NCBI RefSeq assembly: GCF_030994125.1
Contig: NZ_CP099917.1
Location: 1,612,001 to 1,676,000, forward strand
Source: Pseudoalteromonas xiamenensis
Lineage (GTDB): Bacteria > Pseudomonadota > Gammaproteobacteria > Enterobacterales > Alteromonadaceae
Reading direction: 5' to 3'
Length of the DNA stretch: 64,000 nucleotides
Positions 25,976-35,289 of this stretch are shown piece by piece. Made by a program: the position numbers and the translations under genes. The notes under the pieces are model-generated. The model had not been told where the DNA came from. It saw nothing but the letters and a program-made list of their open reading frames with translations, and did not search any database. Within the stretch, counting starts at the first letter, position 1, and each line of letters opens with the position of its first letter.

Positions 25976-26065
25976 TCTTCTTTCTCCGAACCTTGGTGGT
26001 TTCAGGCAACCTTCTAATTATTGCAGATATTTTGCTCAACTTGTCCCTTTCATCATATATAAACA

Positions 26066-26087
26066 AAAATGACAGCGCTATCAATTT
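26066..26087. promoter_or_regulatory. Palindromic operator upstream of the chitobiase gene (NagR-like)
   Basis: AAAATGACAGC (26066-26076) followed by GCTATCAATTT (26077-26087): the left arm is identical to the nagP site and the right arm matches the ideal complement at 9 of 11 positions. It sits about 90 bases before the chitobiase start, consistent with coordinated repression of both genes. Confidence 0.65.
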
Positions 26088-26095
26088 TTCCTCAT

Positions 26096-26124
26096 AAAAA
26101 AGGCGCTTCGTCGCAGAAACGCCT
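26096..26124 (-). terminator. Terminator of the gamma-glutamyltransferase gene
   Basis: AGGCGCTTC (26101-26109) and GAAACGCCT (26116-26124) form a 9-bp stem with one G-T pair and a 6-base loop. On the minus strand it is followed by T5 or more, 7 bases after the stop. Confidence 0.88.
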
Positions 26125-26131
26125 GAAAAGA

Positions 26132-27844
26132 CTAGTATCCGGCAGCTTGGCCATCTTTTCTGGATTCTGAAGCGCCATAGTAAACACCCGTGGTTGGGTC
26201 ACGCATGATGGCTTGATAGCCGCCATAGGGCCCTACCATTTCCTGTAACTTATGGCCTTTTTCGATAAGGCTACGACGAGTTTGAGCGCTAAAACCATTT
26301 TCGAGATGAACTGAACCACCATCGAGCATAATTTCGTCAGTTGGCTGGCTTGATCCCGAATGTAGGATCCTTGGTGCATCGCCTGCTTCTTGCAAATTCA
26401 TACCAAAATCAATCATATTGATCAGGATCTGGGCATGCATTTGCGGTTGAGTTGCCCCACCCATAACACCAAAGCTCATAAAGGGTTTACCGTCTTTCGT
26501 CACAAAAGCTGGAATAATGGTATGGAAAGGGCGCTTGCCTGGAGCATAAACATTGTTATGGCCTTCTTTAAGACTAAATAATTCGCCTCGATTTTGTAAT
26601 ACGAATCCGAGTGTTGGTGGTGTCATACCTGACCCCATACCTCTAAAATTACTTTGAATAAGTGAGACCATGTTTCCGTCTTTATCAGCCGTTGTCAGGT
26701 AAATGGTATCGCCCTCAACAGGCCCAGCATGGTCACGCTTAGCGGCTTTATCAGGGTCAATCAACGTTCGTCGCGATTCTGCATACCCTTTTGATACTAA
26801 TTGTTTTATAGGGAGTGAAGTGAAATCAGGGTCTGCATAATATTTTGCTCTGTCTGCAAACGCCAATTTCTTCGCTTCGACAAACGTATGTACGTATTCG
26901 GGGCTATCAAAACCCATTGCTTTTAAGTCAAAACCCTCAAGTAAGTTTAAAATTTGTTGTGCAGCGATACCTTGGCCATTTGGTGGTAATTCCCAAAGCG
27001 TGTATCCACGATAATCCACACCTATCGGTTCAACCCAATCACTATGGTGTGTTGCTAAGTCTTCGTAACTTAAATAACCACCTTGCGCTTTCATATATCG
27101 GGCTATTTCTCGCGCTATTCTTCCTTTATAAAACGCGTCTCGTCCTGTGTCCGCAATTTCCTGATAGGTTTTGGCTAAGGCCGGATTTTTGAATAGCTCT
27201 CCCTTTCTAGGCATAGTACCACTTGGCATAAATACTTCTTTAAAGCCCGGATACTGCCCACGAATCGCCACACTCTTTTGCATGTAGTAAGCGATAAGTT
27301 CACTGACCGGAAAACCCTGTTCGGCATACTCAATTGCAGGGGCAAGCAATGTTTTCATTGGTAATTTGCCAAATTTGGCGTGCAGTTCAAACCAACCATC
27401 AACAGCACCTGGCACAGATACTGGAAGCGGACCGAAAGATGGAATTTTATTTCCTTGCTGTTTGAGCATATCTAACGTGAGCGACTTTGGTGAGCGACCA
27501 CTTGCGTTAAGGCCGAATAGCTTTTGCAGTTTGGCATCCCAAACTATCGCAAATAAATCCCCCCCAATCCCCGATCCTGTCGGTTCTACTAAGCCAAGCA
27601 TCGCATTCGCGGCAATCGCTGCATCGATAGCCGTTCCCCCTTGCCTCATGACATCTAGTGCTACTTGAGTTGCTAATGGTTGTGAGGTCGCAGCCATGGC
27701 ATGTGGAGCGATGACTTCCGAACGACTCGCAAAGTGCTCTCCCGTGATCCGGTCAAAACTGAATACCGAGAAACTCGAAAGAAGCATCAGGGTGATAAAG
27801 GTAGTGCGCTTTGCGAATGAACCCGCTGACTTTGTACGTATCAT
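26132..27844 (-). CDS. ggt: Gamma-glutamyltransferase (gamma-glutamyltranspeptidase)
   Basis: The product has about 570 residues: a signal peptide (FITLMLLSSFSVFS), the large-subunit motifs HAMAATSQPLATQVALDVMRQGGTA and EPTGSGIGGDLFAIV, and the autocleavage region GDTIYLTTADKDGNMV, where the Thr after GD (about residue 380 from this start) aligns with the catalytic Thr that begins the small subunit. The enzyme hydrolyses or transfers the gamma-glutamyl group of glutathione in the periplasm. I prefer ATG 27844, which begins a normal signal peptide, over the longer frame starting with TTG at 27898. Neither has a strong ribosome site. The family also contains acylases with the same fold. Confidence 0.9.
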   Translation of the reverse strand: MIRTKSAGSFAKRTTFITLMLLSSFSVFSFDRITGEHFASRSEVIAPHAMAATSQPLATQVALDVMRQGGTAIDAAIAANAMLGLVEPTGSGIGGDLFAIVWDAKLQKLFGLNASGRSPKSLTLDMLKQQGNKIPSFGPLPVSVPGAVDGWFELHAKFGKLPMKTLLAPAIEYAEQGFPVSELIAYYMQKSVAIRGQYPGFKEVFMPSGTMPRKGELFKNPALAKTYQEIADTGRDAFYKGRIAREIARYMKAQGGYLSYEDLATHHSDWVEPIGVDYRGYTLWELPPNGQGIAAQQILNLLEGFDLKAMGFDSPEYVHTFVEAKKLAFADRAKYYADPDFTSLPIKQLVSKGYAESRRTLIDPDKAAKRDHAGPVEGDTIYLTTADKDGNMVSLIQSNFRGMGSGMTPPTLGFVLQNRGELFSLKEGHNNVYAPGKRPFHTIIPAFVTKDGKPFMSFGVMGGATQPQMHAQILINMIDFGMNLQEAGDAPRILHSGSSQPTDEIMLDGGSVHLENGFSAQTRRSLIEKGHKLQEMVGPYGGYQAIMRDPTTGVYYGASESRKDGQAAGY

Positions 27845-27940
27845 TATTTTTTTCGTTATACAGAGAACTGATGTATTCACTTTATCGCTCAATTTCAAAG
27901 CAGCAACGTGATTGCGACCAATCCTAACTGTACTGAGACA

Positions 27941-27964
27941 AAAAACCCGCCATACGGCGGGTTT
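27941..27964 (-). terminator. Terminator of the M13 peptidase gene
   Basis: AAACCCGCC (27943-27951) and GGCGGGTTT (27956-27964) form a 9-bp GC-rich stem with loop ATAC, followed by T-rich sequence on the minus strand, 25 bases after the stop. Confidence 0.92.
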
Positions 27965-27989
27965 CGGTACAAATATAGGCTAAAAAGAC

Positions 27990-30050
27990 TTACCAGATTT
28001 TCACGCGTTCTTCCGGTTTGATGTACATTTTGTCACCTTCTTTTACGTCAAATGCTTGGTAGAACTCAGGCATATTAGACAAAATACCAATTACACGGTA
28101 TTGACTTGGTGAATGAGGGTCCGTCATCAAACGGTTACGTAATTCTTCATCACGGTATTTACGACGCCAAATCTGCCCCCATCCCATAAAGAAGCGTTGT
28201 TCGCCCGTGTAACCATCGATTACTGGCGCCTGTTTTCCACCTAGAGAGATATGATAAGCTTTGTACGCTACGGTTAAACCACCCAAGTCACCGATGTTTT
28301 CACCCAGTGTCAATTGACCATTAACGTTCGTGTCGTCAAATGGTTTGAAACCATCGTATTGAGCAACTAATTGCTTACCTCGAGTTTCAAACTGTGCAAG
28401 ATCCGCTTCACTCCACCAATTACGAAGGTTACCTTCACCGTCGTATTTCGCGCCTTGGTCGTCAAATCCATGGCCTAGTTCATGGCCGATTACCGCACCG
28501 ATAGCACCATAGTTAACCGCATCATCCGCCTCCAAGTTAAAGAAAGGTGGCTGTAGAATGGCTGCAGGGAATACGATTTCATTATTTACTGGGTTATAGT
28601 ACGCATTCACCGTTTGTGGTGTCATAAACCACTCAGAGCGGTCCACTGGTTTACCTAATTTTTGAGCCATATCTTGATATGCCCAAGTATTGTGTCGAAC
28701 ATAGTTGCCGACTAAGTCATCAGGATTGATCTCAAGCGCTGAGTAGTCTTTCCATTTGTCTGGATAACCAATCTTAGGCGTGAATTTGTTGAGTTTTTCT
28801 TTCGCTGCGACTTTCGTTTCAGCACTCATCCACTCAAGACCATCAATCGCTTGCTCAAAGCCTTTGATTAGATTCGCGACTAAGCCTTCCATACGGGCTT
28901 TCGCTTCAGGTGGAAAATACTCTTTGACGTAGATTTTACCAAGAATCTCACCTAACACTTCATTACTCGCATCCACTGCTTTTTTCCACGTTGGTGATTG
29001 CTCTTTCACACCACGTAAAGTCGTTGAATAGAAGTCAAAGTTTAGATCAACCATTTCTTGGCCAAGTAAATTAGCGAAATCATTTACTGTGTGGAAAGCT
29101 AAATAGTTTTTCCACACTGCTAAATCAGTTTCACTGTATATAGCGCCTAGCTTTTCGAGATAACTTGGCTGGCCCACGATAAGTTCAGATATGGACACAC
29201 CTGCAGCGTTCAAATATGCAGAAGCATCAATGTCACCAAGTAGCTTGTTCATGTCTTCAACAGACATTTTGTTATACGATTTCGTTGCATCGCGCGTTTC
29301 CACACGGCTCCATTGAGCTTGTGCAATTGCAGTTTCAAGCGCAAGAACTTGCTCAGCGGCTTTATCTGAATTCGCGATACCTGCACGCATAAGTACGCTC
29401 GACATGTAAGCTAAGTACTTTTCTCTAATCGTTTTGAATTTTTCGTCGTCTTTTAAGTAATAATCGCGGTCTGGTAAACCAAGACCTGATTGATAAACAT
29501 ATAACGCATATTGACTTGAGTTCTTCTCGTCATTATTTACGTACCAACCAAAAGGCATTGTTACACCCTTGATTTGTAAATCCGCCATCAACTCAGATAA
29601 GCCGTCTTTGCTTTCCAACGCAGTAATTTCAGTTAAGTAAGGCTTAAGAGGAGCCATACCAAGCTCATTACGCGCATTGACGTTCATGTAACTTTTATAA
29701 AAAGCACCTAACTTGAACTCATCGCTGTTTGTATCAGCAGTAAGCTTTGCTGAAGCCGCTTCCAGCACTTCCTTCATCGCATTCTGTGAGTTTTCATAAA
29801 GCTGAGTGAAAGAACCGTAGTTTGATTTATCTGCAGGAATTTCTGTACGAGCAAGCCATTTACCATTGATATGGTAATAAAAATCATCTTGCGCGCGTAC
29901 CGACTCGTCGATATTCGAGAGATCAATACCTGATTTCTGTAGTGCTTGTTCTGCTGCTGGTTTTACTTGTTCTGTTGCGACTTTTTCGCCGCAGCCAACG
30001 AGGCCTAGTGCAAGCGCAATACTTGCTGCCGTTAATGTAATCTTTTTCAT
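27990..30050 (-). CDS. M13-family metallopeptidase, lipoprotein (PepO-like)
   Basis: The product has 686 residues. The signal peptide ends in the lipobox LGLVGC (Cys20), so it is predicted to be a lipoprotein. An M13 N-terminal domain (about 55-440) is followed by the catalytic domain with the zinc motif in VIGHELGHGFDDQGAKYD (about 520) and the third ligand in ENIGDLGGL. These neprilysin-like enzymes cleave oligopeptides in the cell envelope. I prefer ATG 30050, with AAGAG 6 bases upstream and a canonical lipoprotein signal. The open frame reaches 30077. It stands alone between terminators. Confidence 0.93.
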   Translation of the reverse strand: MKKITLTAASIALALGLVGCGEKVATEQVKPAAEQALQKSGIDLSNIDESVRAQDDFYYHINGKWLARTEIPADKSNYGSFTQLYENSQNAMKEVLEAASAKLTADTNSDEFKLGAFYKSYMNVNARNELGMAPLKPYLTEITALESKDGLSELMADLQIKGVTMPFGWYVNNDEKNSSQYALYVYQSGLGLPDRDYYLKDDEKFKTIREKYLAYMSSVLMRAGIANSDKAAEQVLALETAIAQAQWSRVETRDATKSYNKMSVEDMNKLLGDIDASAYLNAAGVSISELIVGQPSYLEKLGAIYSETDLAVWKNYLAFHTVNDFANLLGQEMVDLNFDFYSTTLRGVKEQSPTWKKAVDASNEVLGEILGKIYVKEYFPPEAKARMEGLVANLIKGFEQAIDGLEWMSAETKVAAKEKLNKFTPKIGYPDKWKDYSALEINPDDLVGNYVRHNTWAYQDMAQKLGKPVDRSEWFMTPQTVNAYYNPVNNEIVFPAAILQPPFFNLEADDAVNYGAIGAVIGHELGHGFDDQGAKYDGEGNLRNWWSEADLAQFETRGKQLVAQYDGFKPFDDTNVNGQLTLGENIGDLGGLTVAYKAYHISLGGKQAPVIDGYTGEQRFFMGWGQIWRRKYRDEELRNRLMTDPHSPSQYRVIGILSNMPEFYQAFDVKEGDKMYIKPEERVKIW

Positions 30051-30185
30051 CGCCATCTCTTTGTATACCCAACCCATTCGCTAAATGCGTGAGTCGTTTG
30101 TTGTTAATAGTGAAGCAAACTTGAGTAGTGTACCCTTCTAAGGTTTACACTGAAAACCATGTATTTTGTAACAAGATATGTGTCT

Positions 30186-30575
30186 CTATTTCAAGATTGC
30201 TGCGATAATTTGCTTGTTCGCCTCTGGAAACTCATAAGTAGAAAGTTGTTGCTTATCAACCCAACACAAAGGTTGACCTTCCAACCCTTTAGCTTCGCCT
30301 ATAAAATCTTGAACTAAAAGAACTTTAAGTGATACACACTTATCACCATAATCATGATCAATGGTGATTAACGGTGTTGCACTTTGAATAGTAATATCAA
30401 CTTCTTCCTTAAGTTCTCGCTTAAGTGCGTCAAATACACTTTCATCCTGTTCAATTTTGCCACCTGGAAATTCCCACAAACCGCCTTGATGTTGTTCTGC
30501 TGAGCGTTTGCAAATGAGTATTTGGTTATGGTGTTCAACCACGCCAACTGCGACGTTAACTTGCTTTTTAGACAT
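30186..30575 (-). CDS. mutT: 8-oxo-dGTP diphosphatase MutT
   Basis: The 129-residue Nudix hydrolase has the full Nudix box (GGKIEQDESVFDALKRELKEEV, about 38-59) and the MutT-typical N-terminus VAVGVVEHHNQILICKR and GGLWEFPGGK. It removes 8-oxo-dGTP from the nucleotide pool. Its place directly after secA is conserved in many gammaproteobacteria. Its GGAG ribosome site lies right against the secA terminator, so expression may depend on read-through or on a promoter within secA. Confidence 0.93.
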   Translation of the reverse strand: MSKKQVNVAVGVVEHHNQILICKRSAEQHQGGLWEFPGGKIEQDESVFDALKRELKEEVDITIQSATPLITIDHDYGDKCVSLKVLLVQDFIGEAKGLEGQPLCWVDKQQLSTYEFPEANKQIIAAILK

Positions 30576-30586
30576 ATTTACTCCAT

Positions 30587-30610
30587 AAAAAAAAGCGACT
30601 TACGTCGCTT
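30587..30610 (-). terminator. Terminator between secA and mutT
   Basis: The stem AAGCGAC / GTCGCTT with loop TTAC (30593-30610) is followed on the minus strand by T8 (30587-30594, partly paired). It begins 18 bases after the secA stop and ends only 11 bases before the mutT start codon. Confidence 0.88.
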
Positions 30611-30627
30611 CTTTCATTGCGCTGTGA

Positions 30628-33333
30628 TTAGCTCAACTTACCACAACACTGCTTGTACTTTTTACCTGATTGGCAAGGACATGCTTCGTTACGACCGACT
30701 TTAGGTTCATTACGTGCAACCACTGCCCCTTCAGGAATTTCGCCACCAATGTGTTCTGCTTCTGCATGCTGATATTCACGTGGCGCTTGCTCACTGCGAC
30801 GATGTTGTTCTTCAACTTTCTCAACATCTTCTTCCGCACGAACCTGTACTTTACTCAGAATTCCGACAACATCGATCTTCAAGTTTTCAAGCATTTGCGA
30901 GAATAACTCAAAAGATTCACGCTTGTATTCTTGCTTAGGATTCTTTTGCGCATAACCACGTAAGTGGATACCTTGACGTAAATGATCCATTGCAGCAAGG
31001 TGATCCTTCCAATGCTGATCTAGGCTTTGCAACATCACGGCTTTTTCGAATTGGCGAAGCACTGATTCTCCAACCATTTCTTCTTTTTGCTTATACGCTG
31101 CCTCGATGTTTTCAAGGATACGTTCACGCAATAATTCTTCATAAAGCTTATTGTCGTCTTGTAGCCACTGCGTAATCGGTAAACTAACAAGGAAGTCCGC
31201 ACGTAAGCGTTCTTCAAGTCCAGAGATATCCCACATTTCCGCCAAGCTCTGCGGTGCGATGTATTGATTAATCACGTCGTTCACTACGTCAGCTCGAATA
31301 GCAGTAATCGTCTCTGAAATATCGCCTTCTTCAAGCAGTTCATTGCGTTGCTCATAAACCACTTTTCGCTGATCATTCGCCACGTCATCGTATTCGAGAA
31401 GTTGCTTACGGATATCAAAGTTACGCGCTTCGACTTTACGCTGCGCATTTTCAATCGCACGGTTTACCCACGGGTGCTCAATCGCTTCACCACGTTGCAT
31501 ACCAAGCTTACGCATCATGTTGGTCATACGCTCGCCAGCGAAGATACGCATCAATGCATCTTCCATCGACAAGTAGAATCGGCTTGAACCCGCATCACCT
31601 TGACGACCTGAACGACCACGTAGCTGGTTATCAATACGACGAGACTCGTGGCGCTCAGTACCGATAATATGTAGACCACCGGCTTCTAAGACTTTCGCTT
31701 GTGTCTCTTTCCAAGTTGCTTTAATGTCCGCGATTTGCTCATCCGTTGGATTTTCAATTTTTGCAACTTCCGCTTGCCAATTACCACCCAACATAATGTC
31801 TGTACCACGACCAGCCATGTTTGTTGCAATGGTTACTTTTCCAGGAAGACCCGCATCTGCGATGATTTCAGCTTCTTGCGCATGGAATTTCGCGTTCAGT
31901 ACATTGTGCTCAATCTTTTCTTTACGTAAAAAGTGAGACAAATACTCTGAGCTTTCAATCGAAATTGTACCAACCAAAACTGGCTGACCGCGTTTTTGAC
32001 AGTCGCGAATGTCTGCCAAAATGGCTTCGTACTTTTCTTCTTGAGTCAGATAAACCAAGTCGGTACGATCATCACGGATCATCGGTTTATTCGTAGGAAT
32101 AACAACAGTATCTAGACCATAAATAGATTGAAATTCAAATGCTTCTGTATCTGCAGTGCCCGTCATACCAGCAAGTTTTTCGTATAGACGGAAATAGTTT
32201 TGGAAGGTGATCGAAGCCAATGTTTGGTTTTCGTTTTGAATACGAACACCTTCTTTCGCTTCAACGGCTTGATGAAGACCCTCTGACCAACGACGACCTT
32301 CCATCGTACGGCCTGTGTGTTCATCGACTATAACAACTTCGTTGTCTTTCACAACGTAATCAACGTCTTTTTGATACAGTTTATGAGCGCGAAGTGCCGC
32401 ATAAACGTGACTTAGCAACGTAATATTGCCCGCTGAATACAGAGAGTCACCTTCTTGTAACAAACCACGTGAAGTGAGTAGCTCTTCAACTTTAACTTGG
32501 CCGCGTTCAGTAAGGTGAACTTGCTTACTCTTTTCATCAATCGTGTAATCGCCGTCACCTTCAACACCTTCTTCGTCTTCTTTTTCTTGTTGAATCAGTT
32601 CAGGAACGATCGTGTTGATCTCAGTGTAAAGTTGGCTGCTGTCTTCCGCTGGTCCAGAGATAATGAGTGGAGTACGCGCTTCGTCAATAAGGATTGAATC
32701 CACTTCATCCACAACTGCGTAATGAAGAGGGCGCTGTACGCGTTCATTAATACTAAACGCCATGTTATCGCGCAAGTAGTCAAAGCCAAACTCGTTGTTG
32801 GTTCCATAAGTAATATCGGCTGCATACGCTTCTTTCTTTTGCATACCCATCATACCTGGGACATTGCAGCCTACGCTTAAGCCTAGGAATTCGAAAAGCG
32901 GACGGTTATTTTCAGCATCACGTTTTGCTAGGTAATCATTCACCGTAATAACATGAACCCCTTTACCTGTGATACCGTTTAGGTAAGCTGGTAACGTTGC
33001 TGTTAACGTTTTACCTTCACCTGTGCGCATTTCCGAGATGCGACCTTGATGAAGCACCATACCACCAATCATCTGTACATCGAAATGACGCATGCCATAC
33101 ACACGTTTTGACGCTTCACGGACCACCGCAAACGCTTCTGGTAATAAGTCATCGAGACTCGTACCTGCGTCGTAACGCTCACGGAATTCAGCGGTTTTCG
33201 CTTTCAATTGCTCGTCAGAAAGGGCACTGATGTCTTTTTCTAATGCATTGATGAGGGCGACTGTTTTTCTTAAGTTTCTAATGGTGCGGTCGTTTCGACT
33301 ACCAAACAGTTTGGTAAAAATTTTAGTTATCAT
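30628..33333 (-). CDS. secA: Preprotein translocase ATPase SecA
   Basis: The full-length 901-residue motor of the Sec pathway. It has the N-terminal [16 protein letters not shown], Walker A in [30 protein letters not shown] in NBD1, [11 protein letters not shown] in NBD2, [24 protein letters not shown], and the C-terminal zinc element [15 protein letters not shown] that binds SecB and phospholipid. It drives export of Sec substrates, including the S-layer-like protein and the other secreted proteins of this window. No secM-like gene precedes it. Confidence 0.98.
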   Translation of the reverse strand: MITKIFTKLFGSRNDRTIRNLRKTVALINALEKDISALSDEQLKAKTAEFRERYDAGTSLDDLLPEAFAVVREASKRVYGMRHFDVQMIGGMVLHQGRISEMRTGEGKTLTATLPAYLNGITGKGVHVITVNDYLAKRDAENNRPLFEFLGLSVGCNVPGMMGMQKKEAYAADITYGTNNEFGFDYLRDNMAFSINERVQRPLHYAVVDEVDSILIDEARTPLIISGPAEDSSQLYTEINTIVPELIQQEKEDEEGVEGDGDYTIDEKSKQVHLTERGQVKVEELLTSRGLLQEGDSLYSAGNITLLSHVYAALRAHKLYQKDVDYVVKDNEVVIVDEHTGRTMEGRRWSEGLHQAVEAKEGVRIQNENQTLASITFQNYFRLYEKLAGMTGTADTEAFEFQSIYGLDTVVIPTNKPMIRDDRTDLVYLTQEEKYEAILADIRDCQKRGQPVLVGTISIESSEYLSHFLRKEKIEHNVLNAKFHAQEAEIIADAGLPGKVTIATNMAGRGTDIMLGGNWQAEVAKIENPTDEQIADIKATWKETQAKVLEAGGLHIIGTERHESRRIDNQLRGRSGRQGDAGSSRFYLSMEDALMRIFAGERMTNMMRKLGMQRGEAIEHPWVNRAIENAQRKVEARNFDIRKQLLEYDDVANDQRKVVYEQRNELLEEGDISETITAIRADVVNDVINQYIAPQSLAEMWDISGLEERLRADFLVSLPITQWLQDDNKLYEELLRERILENIEAAYKQKEEMVGESVLRQFEKAVMLQSLDQHWKDHLAAMDHLRQGIHLRGYAQKNPKQEYKRESFELFSQMLENLKIDVVGILSKVQVRAEEDVEKVEEQHRRSEQAPREYQHAEAEHIGGEIPEGAVVARNEPKVGRNEACPCQSGKKYKQCCGKLS

Positions 33334-33648
33334 GTTAAAACCGTTACGTTATTTTTGATGAGCCGCGTGCTCACCTTCGTCAACTTAATGTTAAGTTGAA
33401 TAGCTCTAGAGTCTAAAAAGTTGCCATATCATACCAGACTTAACGACGCTGCAAACCAATTGATGAAAATGAATGCATAACAACGTTAAAAATCTTATTC
33501 GAGACAACAAAATGTGCATTGTATTGGTAAGATATGAAGGCGGCATGACTGAATTTCAAGTTTGATCCAAAAAACAAATCTCCGATTCTCACTCATCCCG
33601 AACTTTGCTAGACTTTAACGCAACTGCTGCAATTTATCGCATTAAAAA
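33334..33648. promoter_or_regulatory. Divergent promoter region between secA and dciA
   Basis: About 315 bases without a gene. For secA (minus strand) an extended -10, TGG plus TATGAT (33428-33436), lies about 95 bases upstream of the start. The leader contains a 9-bp inverted repeat TCAACTTAA / TTAAGTTGA with a 2-base centre (33380-33399). For dciA (plus strand) a TAGACT (33608-33613) lies just upstream, with a weak -35. I see no secM-like arrest peptide on the secA leader. Confidence 0.5.
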
Positions 33649-34140
33649 ATGGCTAAAAATCGTTACGCACCAAAACCTGTTGAAGAAGTTTTTCAAGGAA
33701 TGTCCGTAAGTAATAAGTTGCGCACATTTGCTTCACTGACAGCGAAACAAACTGAATTGCAACACGCAGTTGAACAGGCTCTTGGGCCCATTTTAATTAA
33801 AAAATGCCGTGTGTCTCATTATCAAAATGGCACTCTCTTTATTGAAGCAGGTTCAGCGACGCTCGCCACTCGATTAAATTACATGAGAATGGATATACTA
33901 TCCTCTGTACGTCAAGCAGGTTACCCAGAATGTATTCAGGTGAAAATATCCAGCTCACCAGACGCTCAGACTCGGTTTGCAGTAAAAGAAAAGCAAACAT
34001 CCTACCAAACGTCTAACAACAGTGCTAAACGACAAATGAGCGAACAAACCGCTGAACATTTAAACGCGATTGCCGAAAATGCTCCGCATGGTTTGAAAGA
34101 AAAGTTACAACGTCTTGCCAAACACGCCAGCAAAGAATAA
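33649..34140 (+). CDS. dciA: DciA (DUF721), replicative helicase loader
   Basis: The 163-residue protein has the DUF721 domain at about 25-105 (LQHAVEQALGPILIKKCRVSHYQNGTLFIEAGSATLATRLNYMRMDIL), the KH-like core of DciA. DciA is the ancestral bacterial protein that helps load DnaB, present where DnaC-type loaders are absent. The C-terminal 55 residues are polar and low in complexity, followed by a helical end. It is divergent from secA, a common arrangement in gammaproteobacteria. Confidence 0.88.
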   Translation: MAKNRYAPKPVEEVFQGMSVSNKLRTFASLTAKQTELQHAVEQALGPILIKKCRVSHYQNGTLFIEAGSATLATRLNYMRMDILSSVRQAGYPECIQVKISSSPDAQTRFAVKEKQTSYQTSNNSAKRQMSEQTAEHLNAIAENAPHGLKEKLQRLAKHASKE

Positions 34141-34210
34141 GAAAGACCAACGTTTAAGCTGGTCGCAACGAAGTTACGCTTTGACGCTGAATTTGTAGAT
34201 TTTCAGGCAT

Positions 34211-34232
34211 AAAAAATGGCGCCTAAGCGCCA
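34211..34232 (-). terminator. Terminator of lpxC
   Basis: TGGCGC (34217-34222) and GCGCCA (34227-34232) form a stem with loop CTAA. On the minus strand it is followed by T6, 18 bases after the lpxC stop. It also lies 77 bases after the convergent dciA gene and may slow transcription from that side. Confidence 0.85.
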
Positions 34233-34250
34233 CTTTCATCATAAACTCAA

Positions 34251-35162
34251 TTATGCAGTAACAAGTTCCAGTCCAGGAGCCGGCATGTGAACTTGTTCAT
34301 CAAATGTAGCCCATTCCCATGCAGATTCTGTCGCCATAATTTGACGCAGTAACTTGTTATTCAAACCATGACCTGATTTGAAACACGTAATCTTGCCAAG
34401 AATGTTATGCCCTGCCATAAACATATCACCTACACAGTCTAGGATTTTATGCTTAACGAATTCATCCGCATAGCGAAGACCATTCGGGTTCAATACTTTA
34501 AACTCGTCTAGTACAACCGCATTATCCATGCTTCCACCTAGTGCTAGGTTGTTCGCATGCATATACTCGATATCTTTCATAAATCCGAAGGTACGAGCAC
34601 GGCTGATTTCTTCGGTAAAACTGCGTGGCGTGATATCAAGACCAATACGTTGGCGACTATCGTTAATCGCAGGGTGGTTAAACGCAATCTCAAAATCGAT
34701 ATGAAAACCGTCGTAAGGCTCAATTTCAGCCCATTTATCACCGTCTTCAACACGTACTTTTTCTTTGATACGAATAAACTTTTTCGCTGCATTTAGTTCT
34801 TTAATGCCACCTTTTTGAATAAGGTAAATGAACGGTAATGCACTCCCGTCCATAATTGGCACTTCAGCACTATCAAGTTCGACGATTAGGTTGTCGATCC
34901 CTAATGCAGCAACAGCTGCAATTAAATGCTCGGTTGTGGATAGACGAACACCATCTTTGTTTGTTAAACAGGTACATAACTGCGTATCACCAACCGCTTC
35001 CGGTGTAGTTTCAAAGTTCACAACAGGGTTGAGGTCAACGCGACGAAATACCACACCGGTATTCGCACTCGCGGGTCGGAGAGTAATAGTGACCTTTTCG
35101 CCTTTGTGAAGCCCTACTCCAGTTGCTTTGACTACTTCTGCAATCGTACGCTGTTTTATCAT
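34251..35162 (-). CDS. lpxC: UDP-3-O-acyl-N-acetylglucosamine deacetylase LpxC
   Basis: The product has 303 residues, against 305 in E. coli. It has the zinc ligands in [17 protein letters not shown] and [15 protein letters not shown], and the catalytic His region near FKSGHGLNN. LpxC carries out the committed step of lipid A synthesis. I chose ATG 35162 ([21 protein letters not shown], the conserved N-terminus) over the longer frame to 35204. It follows ftsZ after about 130 bases, as in other gammaproteobacteria. Confidence 0.97.
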   Translation of the reverse strand: MIKQRTIAEVVKATGVGLHKGEKVTITLRPASANTGVVFRRVDLNPVVNFETTPEAVGDTQLCTCLTNKDGVRLSTTEHLIAAVAALGIDNLIVELDSAEVPIMDGSALPFIYLIQKGGIKELNAAKKFIRIKEKVRVEDGDKWAEIEPYDGFHIDFEIAFNHPAINDSRQRIGLDITPRSFTEEISRARTFGFMKDIEYMHANNLALGGSMDNAVVLDEFKVLNPNGLRYADEFVKHKILDCVGDMFMAGHNILGKITCFKSGHGLNNKLLRQIMATESAWEWATFDEQVHMPAPGLELVTA

Positions 35163-35289
35163 AGGTTCGCCCACTCTAATACATAAGGGTGCGGATCGTA
35201 TCATAGATACGACCAGCTGCCAAATTGTTTAAACATCAACCAATGATTTTTCATTGATTGTATGTTCACCGAGCACTACTTACGGTTAA

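Noticed and set aside
33649..34140. The gene upstream of secA could be secM
   Set aside because: It is divergently transcribed, has no signal peptide or arrest motif, and carries a clear DUF721/DciA domain.
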